Assembly: GCF_022829635.1 (NCBI RefSeq)
Contig: NZ_JAKSYO010000165.1
Coordinates: forward strand, 1 to 64,000
DNA length: 64,000 bases
Origin: Methylobacterium sp. E-066
GTDB taxonomy: Bacteria; Pseudomonadota; Alphaproteobacteria; Rhizobiales; Beijerinckiaceae
Direction: 5' to 3'
The position numbers and the translations under genes are program-made. Within the stretch, counting starts at the first letter, position 1, and each line of letters starts with the position of its first letter. Under the pieces are notes generated by a model. It saw only the letters and a program-made list of their open reading frames with translations. It was not told where the DNA came from and did not search any database. This document shows positions 1 through 10,078 of this stretch, one piece after another.

Positions 1-1223
1 GACCAGTCGAGCTCGATCCCGAGGCCCGGCCGTTCCGGCACCTGCACGAGGCCGCCGCGGATCGCCAGCGGCTCCCGGGTCAGGGCCTCCCCGTCCTGCC
101 AGATCCAGTGGGTGTCGATCGCCGTGACCTTGCCCGGGGCCGCCGCGGCCGCGTGGGTGAACATGGCGAGCGACACGTCGAAGTGGTTGTTCGAGTGCGA
201 GCCCCAGGTCAGGTCGTGATCGCGGCAGAGCTGGGCCACCCGGACCGAGCCGGCGAGCGTCCAGAAATGCGGGTCGGCCAGCGGGATGTCGACGGCGCCG
301 AGCTGGATGGCGTGGTTCATCTGCCGCCAGTCGGTGGCGATCATGTTGGTCGCCGTGGGCAGACCGGTGGCGCGGCGGAACTCGGCCATGATCTCGCGTC
401 CGGAGAACCCGCCTTCGGCCCCGCAGGGATCCTCGGCATAGGCCAGCACGTGGCCCTGGCCCTTGCAGAGCCGGATCGCCTCGTCGAGGGACCAGGCGCC
501 GTTCGGGTCGAGGGTCACCCGCGCCTTCGGGAAGCGCTCGTGGATGGCGGTGACGGCGGCGATCTCGTCCTCGCCGCGCAGCACGCCGCCCTTCAGCTTG
601 AAGTCGTTGAAGCCGTATTGCGCATAGGCCGCCTCCGCGAGTCGGGCCACGGCCTCCGGCGTCAGCGCCTCCTCGTCGCGCAGGCGGAACCAGCCGTCGC
701 GGGCACTCGGCGCCCGGTAGGCGAGGTCCGTGCGCGTGCGGTCGCCGACGTAGAACAGGTAGCCCAGCATCTCGACGGCGTCGCGCTGCTGCCCCTCGCC
801 GAGGAGGGCGGCCACCGGCACCCCGAGGAACTGGCCGAGCAGATCGAGGAACGCCGTCTCGACGGCCGTGACCGCGTGGATGGTGATGCGCAGGTCGAAG
901 GTCTGCAGACCGCGCCCGCCCGCGTCCCGGTCGGCGAAGCGCGTCCGCATGGCGTTGAGGACCGCGTTCCAGGCCCCGAGCGGCCGGCCGATCACGAGGT
1001 CCCGGGCATCCTCCAGCGTCTTGCGGATGGCCTCGCCGCCGGGGACTTCACCGAGGCCGGTGGCGCCGGTCGAGTCGGTGAGGATCACAAGGTTGCGGGT
1101 GAAGAACGGGCCGTGCGCGCCCGAGAGATTGAGGAGCATGCTGTCGTGGCCGGCGACCGGCACGACCTTCATGTCGGTCACCATCGGCGTGTTGCGCGCG
1201 GCGTGGCCCTGGTCGTTCAGCAT
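1..1223 (-). CDS. gudD: glucarate dehydratase, C-terminus cut by window edge
   Basis: Enolase-superfamily enzyme that dehydrates D-glucarate (and usually L-idarate) to 5-dehydro-4-deoxy-D-glucarate in the cytoplasm. About 407 residues are visible. The start is the ATG whose complement lies at 1221-1223, preceded by GGAGGAA. The order of motifs fits the family: an N-terminal capping domain ([17 protein letters not shown]), then the barrel with the FKLKGGV lysine segment, LDPNGAW, EDPCG and the [10 protein letters not shown] segment that carries the catalytic His of glucarate dehydratases. Only the last residues are missing at the left edge. It lies downstream of the permease and kdgD genes on the same strand, so the whole D-glucarate route is together. 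Galactarate-specific paralogues of the superfamily are a less likely alternative. Confidence 0.93.
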   Translation of the reverse strand, partial: MLNDQGHAARNTPMVTDMKVVPVAGHDSMLLNLSGAHGPFFTRNLVILTDSTGATGLGEVPGGEAIRKTLEDARDLVIGRPLGAWNAVLNAMRTRFADRDAGGRGLQTFDLRITIHAVTAVETAFLDLLGQFLGVPVAALLGEGQQRDAVEMLGYLFYVGDRTRTDLAYRAPSARDGWFRLRDEEALTPEAVARLAEAAYAQYGFNDFKLKGGVLRGEDEIAAVTAIHERFPKARVTLDPNGAWSLDEAIRLCKGQGHVLAYAEDPCGAEGGFSGREIMAEFRRATGLPTATNMIATDWRQMNHAIQLGAVDIPLADPHFWTLAGSVRVAQLCRDHDLTWGSHSNNHFDVSLAMFTHAAAAAPGKVTAIDTHWIWQDGEALTREPLAIRGGLVQVPERPGLGIELDW

Positions 1224-1326
1224 GGCGTTCCTCCTCGATGCATGGGGTGGTCGAGCCGCGCGGCCGGTCTCCGCCGAGCGCACGCGGTTCTGTCGGAGCG
1301 GGACCGGATCGATCCGGTCTCGGAGG

Positions 1327-2685
1327 TCAGCTCGCCTTGAGCTCGACGCGGCGGATCTCGCCGACAACCACAAGGTAGCAGAAGCAGGCCACGAGGGCGT
1401 TCAGGCCGACGAAGACCAGGGCGCCGTTGAACGATCCCGTGCTCTGCACGATGTAGCCGATCACGATCGGCGTGGTGATGCCGGCGGTGTTGCCGAAGGT
1501 GTTGAACAGGCCGCCCGAGAGGCCGCCGCTCTCCCGCGGCGAGGTGTCGGCGACGACCGCCCAGCCCAGCGCGCCGATGCCCTTGCCGAAGAAGGCCAGC
1601 GCCATCAGCCCGACGACGACCGCATCCGTCTGGACATAGTTGCAGCCGATGATGCTCATCGAGAGCAGCATGCCGCCCACGATCGGGATCTTCCGGGCCG
1701 CGGTCAGCGAGAAGCCGCGGCGCAGCAGCATGTCGGAGATCACGCCGCCGAGGATTCCGCCGATGAAGCCGCAGAGCGCCGGCAGCACCGCCGCGAAGCC
1801 GGCCTGCAGGATCGACAGGCCGCGCTCCTTGACGAGGTAGACCGGGAACCAGGTCAGGAAGAAGTAGGTCAGCACGGTGATGCAGTACTGGCCGACATAG
1901 ATGCCGAGCAGCATCCGGTTGGCGAGGAGTTCGCGCAGCGTCTTGCCGGCATGGCCCTGGGTCTGGGTGCCCTGGCCGTCCATGTCGAGCAGCGCGCCGC
2001 CGGCCTCGATGTAGTCCCGCTCCGCCTGATTCATGGACGGGTGGTTCTTCGGGCTATCGACCACGCGCAGCCAGATGACCGCGAAGGCGATGCCGAGCAG
2101 GCCCATGCTGGTGAAGACGTGGTGCCAGCCGAAATTGTGGACGATCCAGGCCATCAGCGGCGTGAACAGCACCGTCGCGAAGTACTGGGCCGAGTTGAAG
2201 AACGCCGAGGCCATGCCGCGTTCGCGGGTGGGGAACCACGCCGCGACGATCCGGGCGTTGGCCGGGAAGACCGGGGCCTCGGTGAGGCCGACTGCCAGGC
2301 GCAGGGCGAACAGCATGACGACGGCGGTGAGGCCGGTGAAGAAGCCCACCGCCCCCTGGGCCAGGGTGAAGCCGGACCAGAGGGCCACGGCCGCCGCGTA
2401 GACCCATTTGACGCTGTAGCGGTCGAGGAGCCAGCCGCCGGGGATCTGCGCGAGGACGTAGGACCACGCGAAGGCCGAGAAGACGTAGCCCATCTGCACG
2501 GGCGTCAGGCCGAGCTCCTTGGCCATATCGGGCCCGGCGATCGAGATGGTGGCGCGGTCGGCGTAATTGATCGTGGTGGCGGCAAACAGCATCACCACGA
2601 TGAGCAGGCGGACGCGGGTACGGCGCGCCGCATCGGCAGCGTCGAGCATGGTGGTGCTCGCCGTGCCGCTCGTGAGGGCACTCAT
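1327..2685 (-). CDS. gudP: MFS D-glucarate/galactarate-type permease
   Basis: Major facilitator superfamily symporter of the anion:cation symporter (GudP/GarP/ExuT-like) family, 452 residues, about 12 hydrophobic segments, inner membrane. The N-terminus carries the family segment [13 protein letters not shown] just inside TM1, followed by [11 protein letters not shown] between TM2 and TM3 and [18 protein letters not shown] in the TM4-TM5 area. The start ATG is preceded by GGGAGAA. It sits between kdgD and gudD on the same strand, which supports glucarate or galactarate as substrate; specificity from sequence alone is not certain because galactonate and hexuronate permeases are close relatives. 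Confidence 0.88.
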   Translation of the reverse strand: MSALTSGTASTTMLDAADAARRTRVRLLIVVMLFAATTINYADRATISIAGPDMAKELGLTPVQMGYVFSAFAWSYVLAQIPGGWLLDRYSVKWVYAAAVALWSGFTLAQGAVGFFTGLTAVVMLFALRLAVGLTEAPVFPANARIVAAWFPTRERGMASAFFNSAQYFATVLFTPLMAWIVHNFGWHHVFTSMGLLGIAFAVIWLRVVDSPKNHPSMNQAERDYIEAGGALLDMDGQGTQTQGHAGKTLRELLANRMLLGIYVGQYCITVLTYFFLTWFPVYLVKERGLSILQAGFAAVLPALCGFIGGILGGVISDMLLRRGFSLTAARKIPIVGGMLLSMSIIGCNYVQTDAVVVGLMALAFFGKGIGALGWAVVADTSPRESGGLSGGLFNTFGNTAGITTPIVIGYIVQSTGSFNGALVFVGLNALVACFCYLVVVGEIRRVELKAS

Positions 2686-2783
2686 GGACGTTCTCCCAGG
2701 ATGGATGCCGCCCGATTGCGCCCGGGCGGCGGGTCGGGCCGCCGTTGGTTCGGCAGCTCCGGTCTTGGCGAGGGTGGAGGGTC

Positions 2784-3698
2784 TCAGCGGCGATCGCCGA
2801 TCAGCGCCTTCAGCTCAGCGTGTTCGGCGGCGTCGAGTTCGGTGAGCGGCGGCCGAACCGGACCGGCATGGCGGCCCACGGCGGTCATGCCCGCCTTGAC
2901 GATCGAGACGGCGTAGCCGCGCTTGCGGTTGCGGATCGCGATGTAGGGCAGGACGAAGTCGCGCAGCTCCCGGTAGACCGCGTCGCGGTCGCGCCGGCGC
3001 ACCGCCTCGTAGAAGGACAGCGCCCATTCGGGCAGGAAGTTGAAGATCGCCGAGGAGTAGGTGGTGACGCCCATCTCCAGATACGGCAGCGCGAAAGTCT
3101 CGGCGGTCGGCAGGCCGCCGACATAGGTGAGGCGGTCCCCCAGGCCGGCATAGATCCGCGTCATCAGCTCGACGTCGCCGACGCCGTCCTTGAAGCCGAC
3201 GAGGTTCGGGCAGCGGTCGCACAGGCCGGCCAGGGTGTGCTCGTTGAGCTGGGCGTTGGCCCGGTTGTAGACGATGACGCCGAGCGCGGTAGCGCGGCAG
3301 ACCGCCTCGATATGGGCGGCGAGGCCCGCCTGCTCGGAGCCGACGAGATAGGGCGGCAGCAGCAGCAGGCCGTCCGCGCCGGCGGCCTCGGCCGCCTGGG
3401 CGAGCTCAACCGCGAGGGCGGTGCCTTGGCCGGCCGGAGCGATGACCGGCACGCGGCCGCGGGTCTCCTCGACGGCAGCGCGCAGCACGCGGTCGATCTC
3501 GGTGGGCGTGAGCGAGAAGAACTCGCCGGTGCCGCCCGCCGCGAACAGGCCCGAAACCTTGTAATCGGCCAAGCGGCTGAGATTGTCCCGGTAGGCGGTC
3601 TCATCGAAGGCGAGGTCGTCGCGGAAATGGGTGACCGGGAAGGAGAGCAGGCCGGAGCCCAGCGCGTGGGCCATCTCGGCCGGGGTCATTCTGGACAT
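2784..3698 (-). CDS. kdgD: 5-dehydro-4-deoxyglucarate dehydratase
   Basis: Class I aldolase-like (DapA/NAL superfamily) enzyme that converts 5-dehydro-4-deoxy-D-glucarate to 2,5-dioxopentanoate (alpha-ketoglutarate semialdehyde) with loss of water and CO2. The protein has 304 residues, the usual size. Visible family features are [15 protein letters not shown] near residue 50, the [10 protein letters not shown] tyrosine segment and [10 protein letters not shown] with the Schiff-base lysine near residue 185. A GTG start nine bases earlier is possible, but the ATG at 3698 has GGGAG at good spacing. First gene of the minus-strand kdgD-gudP-gudD unit and divergent from a LysR gene. The next enzyme, a ketoglutarate-semialdehyde dehydrogenase, is not in the window. 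Confidence 0.93.
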   Translation of the reverse strand: MSRMTPAEMAHALGSGLLSFPVTHFRDDLAFDETAYRDNLSRLADYKVSGLFAAGGTGEFFSLTPTEIDRVLRAAVEETRGRVPVIAPAGQGTALAVELAQAAEAAGADGLLLLPPYLVGSEQAGLAAHIEAVCRATALGVIVYNRANAQLNEHTLAGLCDRCPNLVGFKDGVGDVELMTRIYAGLGDRLTYVGGLPTAETFALPYLEMGVTTYSSAIFNFLPEWALSFYEAVRRRDRDAVYRELRDFVLPYIAIRNRKRGYAVSIVKAGMTAVGRHAGPVRPPLTELDAAEHAELKALIGDRR

Positions 3699-3805
3699 CC
3701 GCTTCACTCCCTGATCTGCGCCATTCAGCGTTGCATCAGGGGTAGATCGGCGATTTAAATGCGTCCAACGCTCATTATAGCTGGATTATCCCGGATCCTG
3801 CATCA
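3699..3805. promoter_or_regulatory. divergent promoter region, kdgD operon / lysR
   Basis: The 107-base gap between the two divergent starts should hold both promoters and the LysR binding site. It contains the 8-base palindrome ATTTAAAT (3753-3760) and two copies of TGCATCA (about 3732 and 3799), one close to each gene. Which of these is the operator cannot be told by eye. Confidence 0.45.
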
Positions 3806-4708
3806 ATGTTCGATCTTGGCCACGCCCGCAGCTTCATAGCCGTCGCCGAGGAGATGCATTTCGGCCGGGCTGCGGCGAAGCTCAACCTGACCCAGTCGCC
3901 GCTGTCGCGGCAGATCCAGATGCTGGAGCAGACGCTCGGGGTGACGCTGCTCGATCGCACCACCCGGGCGGTCCGGCTAACCCCGGCCGGACGCACGTTC
4001 CTGGCGGAAGCCTACCGGGTCCTGGCGGCGGCCGAGAGCGCCGCGCGCATCACGCAACGCGCGGCCCGGGGCGAAAGCGGCGTGATCCGGCTCAGCTTCA
4101 CGGCGGCCTCGGCCTATCGCACGCTGCCACATGTCGTGGCCCATGTCCGGGCGAGGCTGCCCGAGGTCGATCTCGTGCTGGCGGAGATGGTCTCCGACGA
4201 GCAGATCCTGGCGCTTGAGGAGAACCGCACCGATCTCGCGATCCTGCGGCCGGCCCCGATCCTTCAGGATCCCAAATCGTCGATCGCGACGGCACCGCTG
4301 GTGAGCGAGCGGCTCCTGCTCGCGGTGCCCCGCGGCCACCGCTTGGCGACGGGCCGCGTGCCAACGCTTCAGGATCTCGACGGCGAGGCGTTCGTGACCT
4401 GGTCGCCGAAGGGCGGCCGATACTTCATCGATCTGCTCGACACGCTGTTCGAGACCGGCGGGGTGACGCCGCGGATCGTGCAGCGGGTGAACCAGGTCCA
4501 CGCCATGCTGGCCCTCGTCGGAGCCGGCATCGGGATCGCGCTCGTGCCGGCGAGCACCCGGGGCAACAGCATGGCGGACATCCGATTGCGGCCGATCTCG
4601 CTCCCCGCAACCGCCCGGCCGGAGCTTTTGCTCGCGTGGCGCCGTGACAATGCCAATCCCTGCCTGGTTTCAGTCAGGACGATCGCACTTGAGACCGTCG
4701 AGGGCTAA
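3806..4708 (+). CDS. LysR-family regulator of the glucarate operon
   Basis: LysR-type transcriptional regulator, 300 residues. The N-terminal winged helix-turn-helix is clear (residues 1-60; HFGRAAAKLNLTQSPLSRQIQMLE), followed by the periplasmic-binding-like co-inducer domain with the usual DLAIL and GIGIALVP segments. It is transcribed away from kdgD-gudP-gudD, the classical layout for a LysR activator of its neighbouring operon, with glucarate or its keto-deoxy product as the likely co-inducer (inference). The last bases run directly into the transposase remnant, so the insertion landed just behind this gene without damaging it. Confidence 0.85.
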   Translation: MFDLGHARSFIAVAEEMHFGRAAAKLNLTQSPLSRQIQMLEQTLGVTLLDRTTRAVRLTPAGRTFLAEAYRVLAAAESAARITQRAARGESGVIRLSFTAASAYRTLPHVVAHVRARLPEVDLVLAEMVSDEQILALEENRTDLAILRPAPILQDPKSSIATAPLVSERLLLAVPRGHRLATGRVPTLQDLDGEAFVTWSPKGGRYFIDLLDTLFETGGVTPRIVQRVNQVHAMLALVGAGIGIALVPASTRGNSMADIRLRPISLPATARPELLLAWRRDNANPCLVSVRTIALETVEG

Positions 4709-5054
4709 TAAATACATTTGCCACTGCGTCTTCGCGTGTGAGACGGGAATTGCCTGCCTCCGCTGCGCGCTCAAGCCCCGCTGCACGCCGGCGGAGACGC
4801 GCTGTGTGCACGAGGGCGTGTTCGATGCGATGCGGGAGCGGCTCGACCGGAGGCCGGACGCCATGAAGATCCGTCACCAGACCGTGGAGCACCTGTTTGG
4901 CACGCTGAAGGCCTGGATGGGAGCAACGTAGTTCCTGAACCGGAACTTGGCCAAGGTCAGGACCGAAATGAGCCTGCAAGTTCTGGCCTACAACATGAAG
5001 CGGATGATTCAGATCTTCGAGGTCGGTCCGCTGATGGCGGCGATCCGGGCCTGA
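4709..5054 (+). pseudogene. IS1182-type transposase 3' remnant with internal stop
   Basis: The reading frame across this stretch encodes the C-terminal part of an IS1182-family DDE transposase: a cysteine cluster followed by LKPRCTPAETR, then VEHLFGTLKAWMGAT, which contains the third acidic catalytic residue of the family, and VRTEMSLQVLAYNMKRM near the end. A TAG at 4929-4931 interrupts the frame, and the N-terminal two thirds, including the first two catalytic aspartates, are absent. It is therefore a dead fragment. GTTCTCACACGG near 5115 may be part of the old right terminal repeat, but with no left end preserved this cannot be confirmed. From 5055 to 5332 no gene is seen. Confidence 0.75.
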
Positions 5055-5332
5055 GGCCCGCGACTTCGATCTGCGACGCTACTCCGCGCGTTCCCTCAAA
5101 CCCTGAATGATCTGCGTTCTCACACGGCTTGGTTGGATTTCCGCCGGTCAGCTATCGGGAAGCTACATCGAGAAACCGGACGCTCGCTGGACTAGCGACG
5201 CATGACAGCTTCGCGCCCAATTCTGCAGTAGCAGGCAGGGCATCCCGTCCCCGATAACGGACGAACAGGAAGTCACCCAAAGCAGTCCTTCCCACGACCA
5301 AGCGAATTGATTTCAGCTGCGGAGATAAGCCT

Positions 5333-8300
5333 TCACGTTGAGCTGATCGCGACCCGCCGGCCGACGCAAGCGTCGGGGTTCCAGGTCTCCAATAGCCATG
5401 GCACGCGCGAGCCAGGCATCGGCTTGGCGTAGAGGTAGCCCTGAGCGTCGTCGCAGCCCATCGCCGCAAGGTGCTGCGCCTGCTCCACCGTCTCGACGCC
5501 TTCCGCCGTGACTTTCATCCCGAGGTTCCGGCCGAGGCCGATCACGGCCGCGACGATCGCCGCGTTGTCCGGGTCCCGTTCCAGATCGCGCACGAAGCTC
5601 TGGTCCACCTTGATGTGGTCGACGGGGAACTGCTTCAGGTGCGTGAGCGAGGCGAAGCCGGTCCCGAAATCATCGAGCGCGATGCTCACGCCGCGGGCGT
5701 GCAGCCGTGCCAGCGTCGCGGGCACGGTCTCCGCCCCCGCACCGAGGAACACCGTCTCGGTGACCTCGACCTCGAACTGCGTCGCCGGGACCCCGAAGCG
5801 GCTCAGGACATCGAGGATCATGCCGGCCAGATCGGGCTTGCGGAACTCGGCCGCGGCGAAGTTCACCGCCACGCGCCCGAAGTCGATGCCGCGCACGGTC
5901 CAGGCGCGCATGTCGGCCGCCGCCGTTTCGAGAATCCTGTCGCCGATCGCGGTGGACAGCTCCGGATCCTCGAAGGCCGAACCGAAATAGCCCGGCGTCA
6001 GCAGCCCCCGCTCGGGGTGCCGCCAGCGGGCCAGCGCCTCGAAGCCGACGATCCGGCCCGTCGTGAGGCAGACCTTCGGCTGGTAATACGGCACGATCTG
6101 CCCGGCCGCGAGGGCGGCGCGCATCTCCGCGGCGATCCTCAGCCGGCGCAGGGCATCGACCCGCATCGCGGCCGAGAACACGACGACGCGGTCCCGGCCC
6201 CGCGCCTTGGCCTGGGACAGCGCGATGTCGGCGTCCTTGAGAAGCTCGCGCAGGTCGCTGTGGTGATCCGGGCAGGCCGCCACGCCGATGCTGGCCTTGC
6301 AGGTCAGCGTCTGGTCCCGGATCTGCAACGGCTGGCGCAGGCGCTCGATCAGCGCTTCCGCATGCTGGACGGCGTTGGGCAGGCGCAGCGGGTCGACGAG
6401 GATGAGGGCGAACTCGTCGCCCGTGAGCCTCGCCAGCGTATCGCAGGGCCGCAGACCCTCCCGCAGACGATCGGCGACCTCGTAGATCACGGCATCGCCG
6501 ACGTCGTGGCCGAGGGTGTCGTTCACGTCCCTGAGATGATCGAGGTCGATCAGAAGCAGGCTCACGCAGGTGCCGTCCAGCTCCGCCGTCGCGAGCGCCG
6601 CCTCCACGCGCCCACGGAACAGTTGCCGGTTCGGCAGACCCGTGAGCGCGTCGAGGTTGGCCGTCTGCCACAGCTTCTCCTGCGCCAGCTTGCGGTCCGT
6701 GATGTCGAAGGTGATCCCCACGATCCGATCCGCATCGACCCGCTCGACCGACGAACACAGCCATTGCATGCGTCCGGCGGGTGAGACGTACCGGAACTCG
6801 CGCTCCTCGCGCGCGCCGCAGGTTCGAATGAAGTCCGCCATCTGAGCGCGATCGTCCGGGTGTACGAGATCCAGGAACTCCGATCGCAATTCCGCCGCCA
6901 GACCGAGGATGTGGGGGGCATTCTCGGTTTGGGTAACCCGACCCGTCTTGAGGTTGCGCTCCCACGCCACCATCCGGCCGGCGCGCAGGGCGAGACGCAG
7001 GCGCTCCTCGCTGGTGCGCAGCGCGGCGATCGCCCGCCGCTGCTCGGTCACGTCGCGCACCGCACCGACCATGCGGACGGGCCGCCCCCGCGCGTCGCGG
7101 ACGACGAAGGCCTGGTCGATCACCTCCTTGTAGCCCCCGGCACCGCTGCGGTAGCGGTACTCGGCCTGCCACCGATCGTCCGTGCCGGCGACGGAAGCGG
7201 CGAAGCTGGCCATCACGCGCGCGCGGTCCTCGGGATGGATCCGGGCCGCCCAGCGCGACCACGACGGCTTGCTCTCATCATCCGTGTAGGTGCGCACCTC
7301 GCCGGTCGCCTTGATCCAGGCGACATCATCCGACGCCACGTCCCAGTCCCAGATGCCGTCCTGCGTGGCGCGCACCGCCAGGCGATACCGCTCCTCCTGA
7401 ATCCGGATGGTCTCGGCGGCCTCGTGACGCTCGTGGATGTCCGTGATCGTGCCGACCCACTCCCGGACCCGGCCCGTCTCATCCTTCAGCGGCACGGTCC
7501 GGCCCAGAACCCACCGGTACCTGTCCTGTGCATGGCGGACCCGGTAGGTGGCGCTGCCCGCCTGCCCGGTCGCCATGGTCGCCTGCCAGATTGCGGTGAT
7601 CGTCTCCCGGTCCTCCGGGTGCACAACCTTCAGCCAGCCATCGCCGAGATAGGCGTCCGTGGCCTGACCCGTGTATGACGCCCATCCGCGGAACTCGATG
7701 ATGCTGCCGGCAGCGTCCGCGCGCCAGACCATGGTGCCGGTGGCTTCGATCAGGGCCTGATAGCGCCGCACCGTCGTTTGCAGGTCGGCATCCAGCGCGA
7801 CCTGTTCGGTGATGTCGCGGGACACGGCCAGAATGCGCTCGGGGCCGTGTCGGCCGCCCGCGAGCGGGCTGAGGTTGACCGCCCACCATTTCGGCTGCCC
7901 CGAGGGCGTCGGGCAGAAGCCGCGGAAGCTGGCGCCGCGCCCGGCCCTTGCGTTCGCGAGCGCGGCCTGAGCCGCTTCGTGATCCGCCCCGTGCCAGAAC
8001 CCGAGCCAGGATCGTCCGAGGAGCGGCTGGCTGTCGTCGATCTCCATCAGCGCCTGACCGCCGGCGCTCATGAACAGGAGGTCGCCCCCCGGATCGACGA
8101 GGGTCACACAGTCCGTGCTGCTCTGGAGAAGGCCGCCGAAGAGCGCGTCGAACAGCCCGTGCTCGGTCGGATCCAGACGTGCGAGGTCCGTCGTCGGATC
8201 GAGGGCTTTCTCTTCCGCGAGTCCGGGAGGCCCAACCTCCTCGGTCCCGTAGATGTGATAGCCGCCCCGCCCGGCGGCCTTGGCGCGATAGAGCGCCTGA

Positions 8301-9646
8301 TCCGCGAGCCAGAACAGGCGGTCGGGGTCGAGCCCATCGTCCGGCGCGCGCGCGATTCCGATGCTGAGGCCGATGCGCGCCGGATAGCCGCCGAGATCGA
8401 CCGGCGCTGCGACCGCCGCGAGGAGCCGCTCGGCCAGTGCGCCCGCTTCCTCGACGCAGCCCGTCCCGGTCTGGATGATGACGAACTCGTCGCCCCCGAG
8501 GCGTGCCACCATATCCTCGGCGCGCACGACGTCGTTCAGCCGCTGCGCCACCGCGCACAGCACGCTGTCGCCGGCCTGGTGGCCGAGGGTGTCGTTGATC
8601 GGCTTGAACTGATCCAGGTCGAGGCAGAACAGCGCGAAGCCGCCGCCCCGCTGGGTCCGCGCGATCTCCCGCGCAAGCTGCTCGCGGAAGAGGAGCCGGT
8701 TCGGGAGGCCCGTGAGCGGATCGTGACGCGCCATATGCGCCACCTGCCGCTCCGCCTCCTTGCGCTGAGAGATGTCCCGGATCACGGCGACGTAGCCGTC
8801 CGACGCCCCCGTTGCCGGGTCGGTGGTCAGATTGAACGAGACCTCGACCCAGACCCACGCGCCGTCCTTGCGGCGGTACCGTTGCTGGCTGACGGCTTGC
8901 TTGAGCGTGCCGCATCCCACCTGTTTGAGCAGACGTGCGAAGGCTCTGGCGTCCTGCGGATGGACGGAGTCGATCGGCTTCGTGCCGACGAGCTCCTCCG
9001 GCTCGAAGCCGAGCAGCCGTCTTGCTGCGGGCGACACGTAGCGACGCGTCCCATCGAGGTCACAGCGGACGATCACATCGGTCGTGTTGTCGGCCAGCAG
9101 CCGGTACAGGGCTGCGCTCTCACGAGCCTCGCGCTCGGCCCTGCTCATGCGCAGCAAGGTGACGGCGATCTGCGCCAAGCTCCGAAGCTGGCCCTGCTGC
9201 TCGGCCGAGAAGGTGCGTGGCACCCGGTCGATGATGCACAAGGCGCCGAGGTGGATGCCTGGGGCGAGCACGAGCGGCGCGCCGGCATAGAAGCGGATGT
9301 GCGGTTCGCCCGTGACCAGCGGATTTGCGACAAACCGCTCATCACGCGTGGCGTCCTCGACCACCATCACCGCGTCGGACAGGATGGTATAGGTACAGAA
9401 GGAGACCTCGCGCGGGGTGCTGAGCGTGTCCAGGCCGCATCGACCCTTGAACCGCTGCTCCCTGTCGCCGATGACGCTGACGAGAGCGATCGGAACTCCG
9501 AACATCGCCTGCGCCGTCTGGCAGAGCGCGTCGAACTGCGGCTCGGCGGATGAGCCGAAGACGTTGAGATCATGCAAGGCCTCAAGACGCCTGACCTCAT
9601 TCGGATGAACCGGGTACATGTCTGATCCACTTGGGTCCGCTTGCAC
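5333..9646 (-). CDS. GAF/PAS sensor with tandem GGDEF and EAL domains
   Basis: Cyclic-di-GMP signalling protein of 1437 residues, cytoplasmic, without clear membrane segments. Approximate order: GAF (30-175), PAS (180-300), GGDEF (305-470), four PAS/PAC units (500-990), a second GGDEF-like domain (1000-1165) and EAL (1180-1420). The first cyclase domain has an intact LGGDEF at about 385 with an upstream RxxD (RAED) feedback site. The second reads LTGDEF at about 1076, also with RxxD (RPCD). The EAL domain has GFEALARWRHP at about 1202 and DDFGTGFASL, so phosphodiesterase activity is plausible. The longest frame starts at a GTG; an ATG ten codons in (9619) is the alternative, and neither has a strong ribosome site. 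No neighbouring gene suggests the stimulus. Confidence 0.92.
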   Translation of the reverse strand: MQADPSGSDMYPVHPNEVRRLEALHDLNVFGSSAEPQFDALCQTAQAMFGVPIALVSVIGDREQRFKGRCGLDTLSTPREVSFCTYTILSDAVMVVEDATRDERFVANPLVTGEPHIRFYAGAPLVLAPGIHLGALCIIDRVPRTFSAEQQGQLRSLAQIAVTLLRMSRAEREARESAALYRLLADNTTDVIVRCDLDGTRRYVSPAARRLLGFEPEELVGTKPIDSVHPQDARAFARLLKQVGCGTLKQAVSQQRYRRKDGAWVWVEVSFNLTTDPATGASDGYVAVIRDISQRKEAERQVAHMARHDPLTGLPNRLLFREQLAREIARTQRGGGFALFCLDLDQFKPINDTLGHQAGDSVLCAVAQRLNDVVRAEDMVARLGGDEFVIIQTGTGCVEEAGALAERLLAAVAAPVDLGGYPARIGLSIGIARAPDDGLDPDRLFWLADQALYRAKAAGRGGYHIYGTEEVGPPGLAEEKALDPTTDLARLDPTEHGLFDALFGGLLQSSTDCVTLVDPGGDLLFMSAGGQALMEIDDSQPLLGRSWLGFWHGADHEAAQAALANARAGRGASFRGFCPTPSGQPKWWAVNLSPLAGGRHGPERILAVSRDITEQVALDADLQTTVRRYQALIEATGTMVWRADAAGSIIEFRGWASYTGQATDAYLGDGWLKVVHPEDRETITAIWQATMATGQAGSATYRVRHAQDRYRWVLGRTVPLKDETGRVREWVGTITDIHERHEAAETIRIQEERYRLAVRATQDGIWDWDVASDDVAWIKATGEVRTYTDDESKPSWSRWAARIHPEDRARVMASFAASVAGTDDRWQAEYRYRSGAGGYKEVIDQAFVVRDARGRPVRMVGAVRDVTEQRRAIAALRTSEERLRLALRAGRMVAWERNLKTGRVTQTENAPHILGLAAELRSEFLDLVHPDDRAQMADFIRTCGAREEREFRYVSPAGRMQWLCSSVERVDADRIVGITFDITDRKLAQEKLWQTANLDALTGLPNRQLFRGRVEAALATAELDGTCVSLLLIDLDHLRDVNDTLGHDVGDAVIYEVADRLREGLRPCDTLARLTGDEFALILVDPLRLPNAVQHAEALIERLRQPLQIRDQTLTCKASIGVAACPDHHSDLRELLKDADIALSQAKARGRDRVVVFSAAMRVDALRRLRIAAEMRAALAAGQIVPYYQPKVCLTTGRIVGFEALARWRHPERGLLTPGYFGSAFEDPELSTAIGDRILETAAADMRAWTVRGIDFGRVAVNFAAAEFRKPDLAGMILDVLSRFGVPATQFEVEVTETVFLGAGAETVPATLARLHARGVSIALDDFGTGFASLTHLKQFPVDHIKVDQSFVRDLERDPDNAAIVAAVIGLGRNLGMKVTAEGVETVEQAQHLAAMGCDDAQGYLYAKPMPGSRVPWLLETWNPDACVGRRVAISST

Positions 9647-9654
9647 CCCCCGGG

Positions 9655-9843
9655 GTGCCCCATCTCGCTCAACTCGACGATCAGACTATCGAGCATATTT
9701 CGATCGATCGGGCTATTGGATGCCTTTACCAATTGTATCGAATGCAATCTATATTCACAAGAGAAGAATTAATCCAAGAAACGGGCGGAAATGTTTCAGA
9801 TATGATTGCAATACTGTCAACTCGCATGATGCTCGGATTATAA
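9655..9843 (+). CDS. possible small protein in AT-rich gap
   Basis: A 62-codon frame (GTG start; a TTG at 9631 is also in frame) lies divergent from the GGDEF/EAL gene. Its C-terminal half reads like a folded protein (TREELIQETGGNVSDMIAIL), with low G+C unlike the neighbourhood. No family is recognised and no clear ribosome site is visible. It could also be non-coding promoter DNA of the large signalling gene. Confidence 0.28.
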   Translation: MPHLAQLDDQTIEHISIDRAIGCLYQLYRMQSIFTREELIQETGGNVSDMIAILSTRMMLGL

Positions 9844-10078
9844 GAAGCAGCGATCATTGAGCTGGCTGCTCGGAGGAGATGGTCTCCGTCAATCTCGAGA
9901 GCGCCCTAGCGTTCGCGGTGCGGTTGACATGAACTTGACTGTATTGCGCCCGGTAAACATCGCGCCCCTCTCGCCCGCTGGGATCCGGACGATCCGGGAC
10001 GGGGCCCACAGCCGCCAACCGCGTCCGGAGACGCGGGTTCGCCGGCAAGCGGCTGCAGCGGCCCCATCGTTTCCGTCA

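Noticed and set aside
868-2916. 682-codon plus-strand frame opposite the MFS permease gene
   Set aside because: Arg/Ala/Asp-rich antisense shadow of gudP and its flanks; no domain, and the opposite strand is clearly coding.
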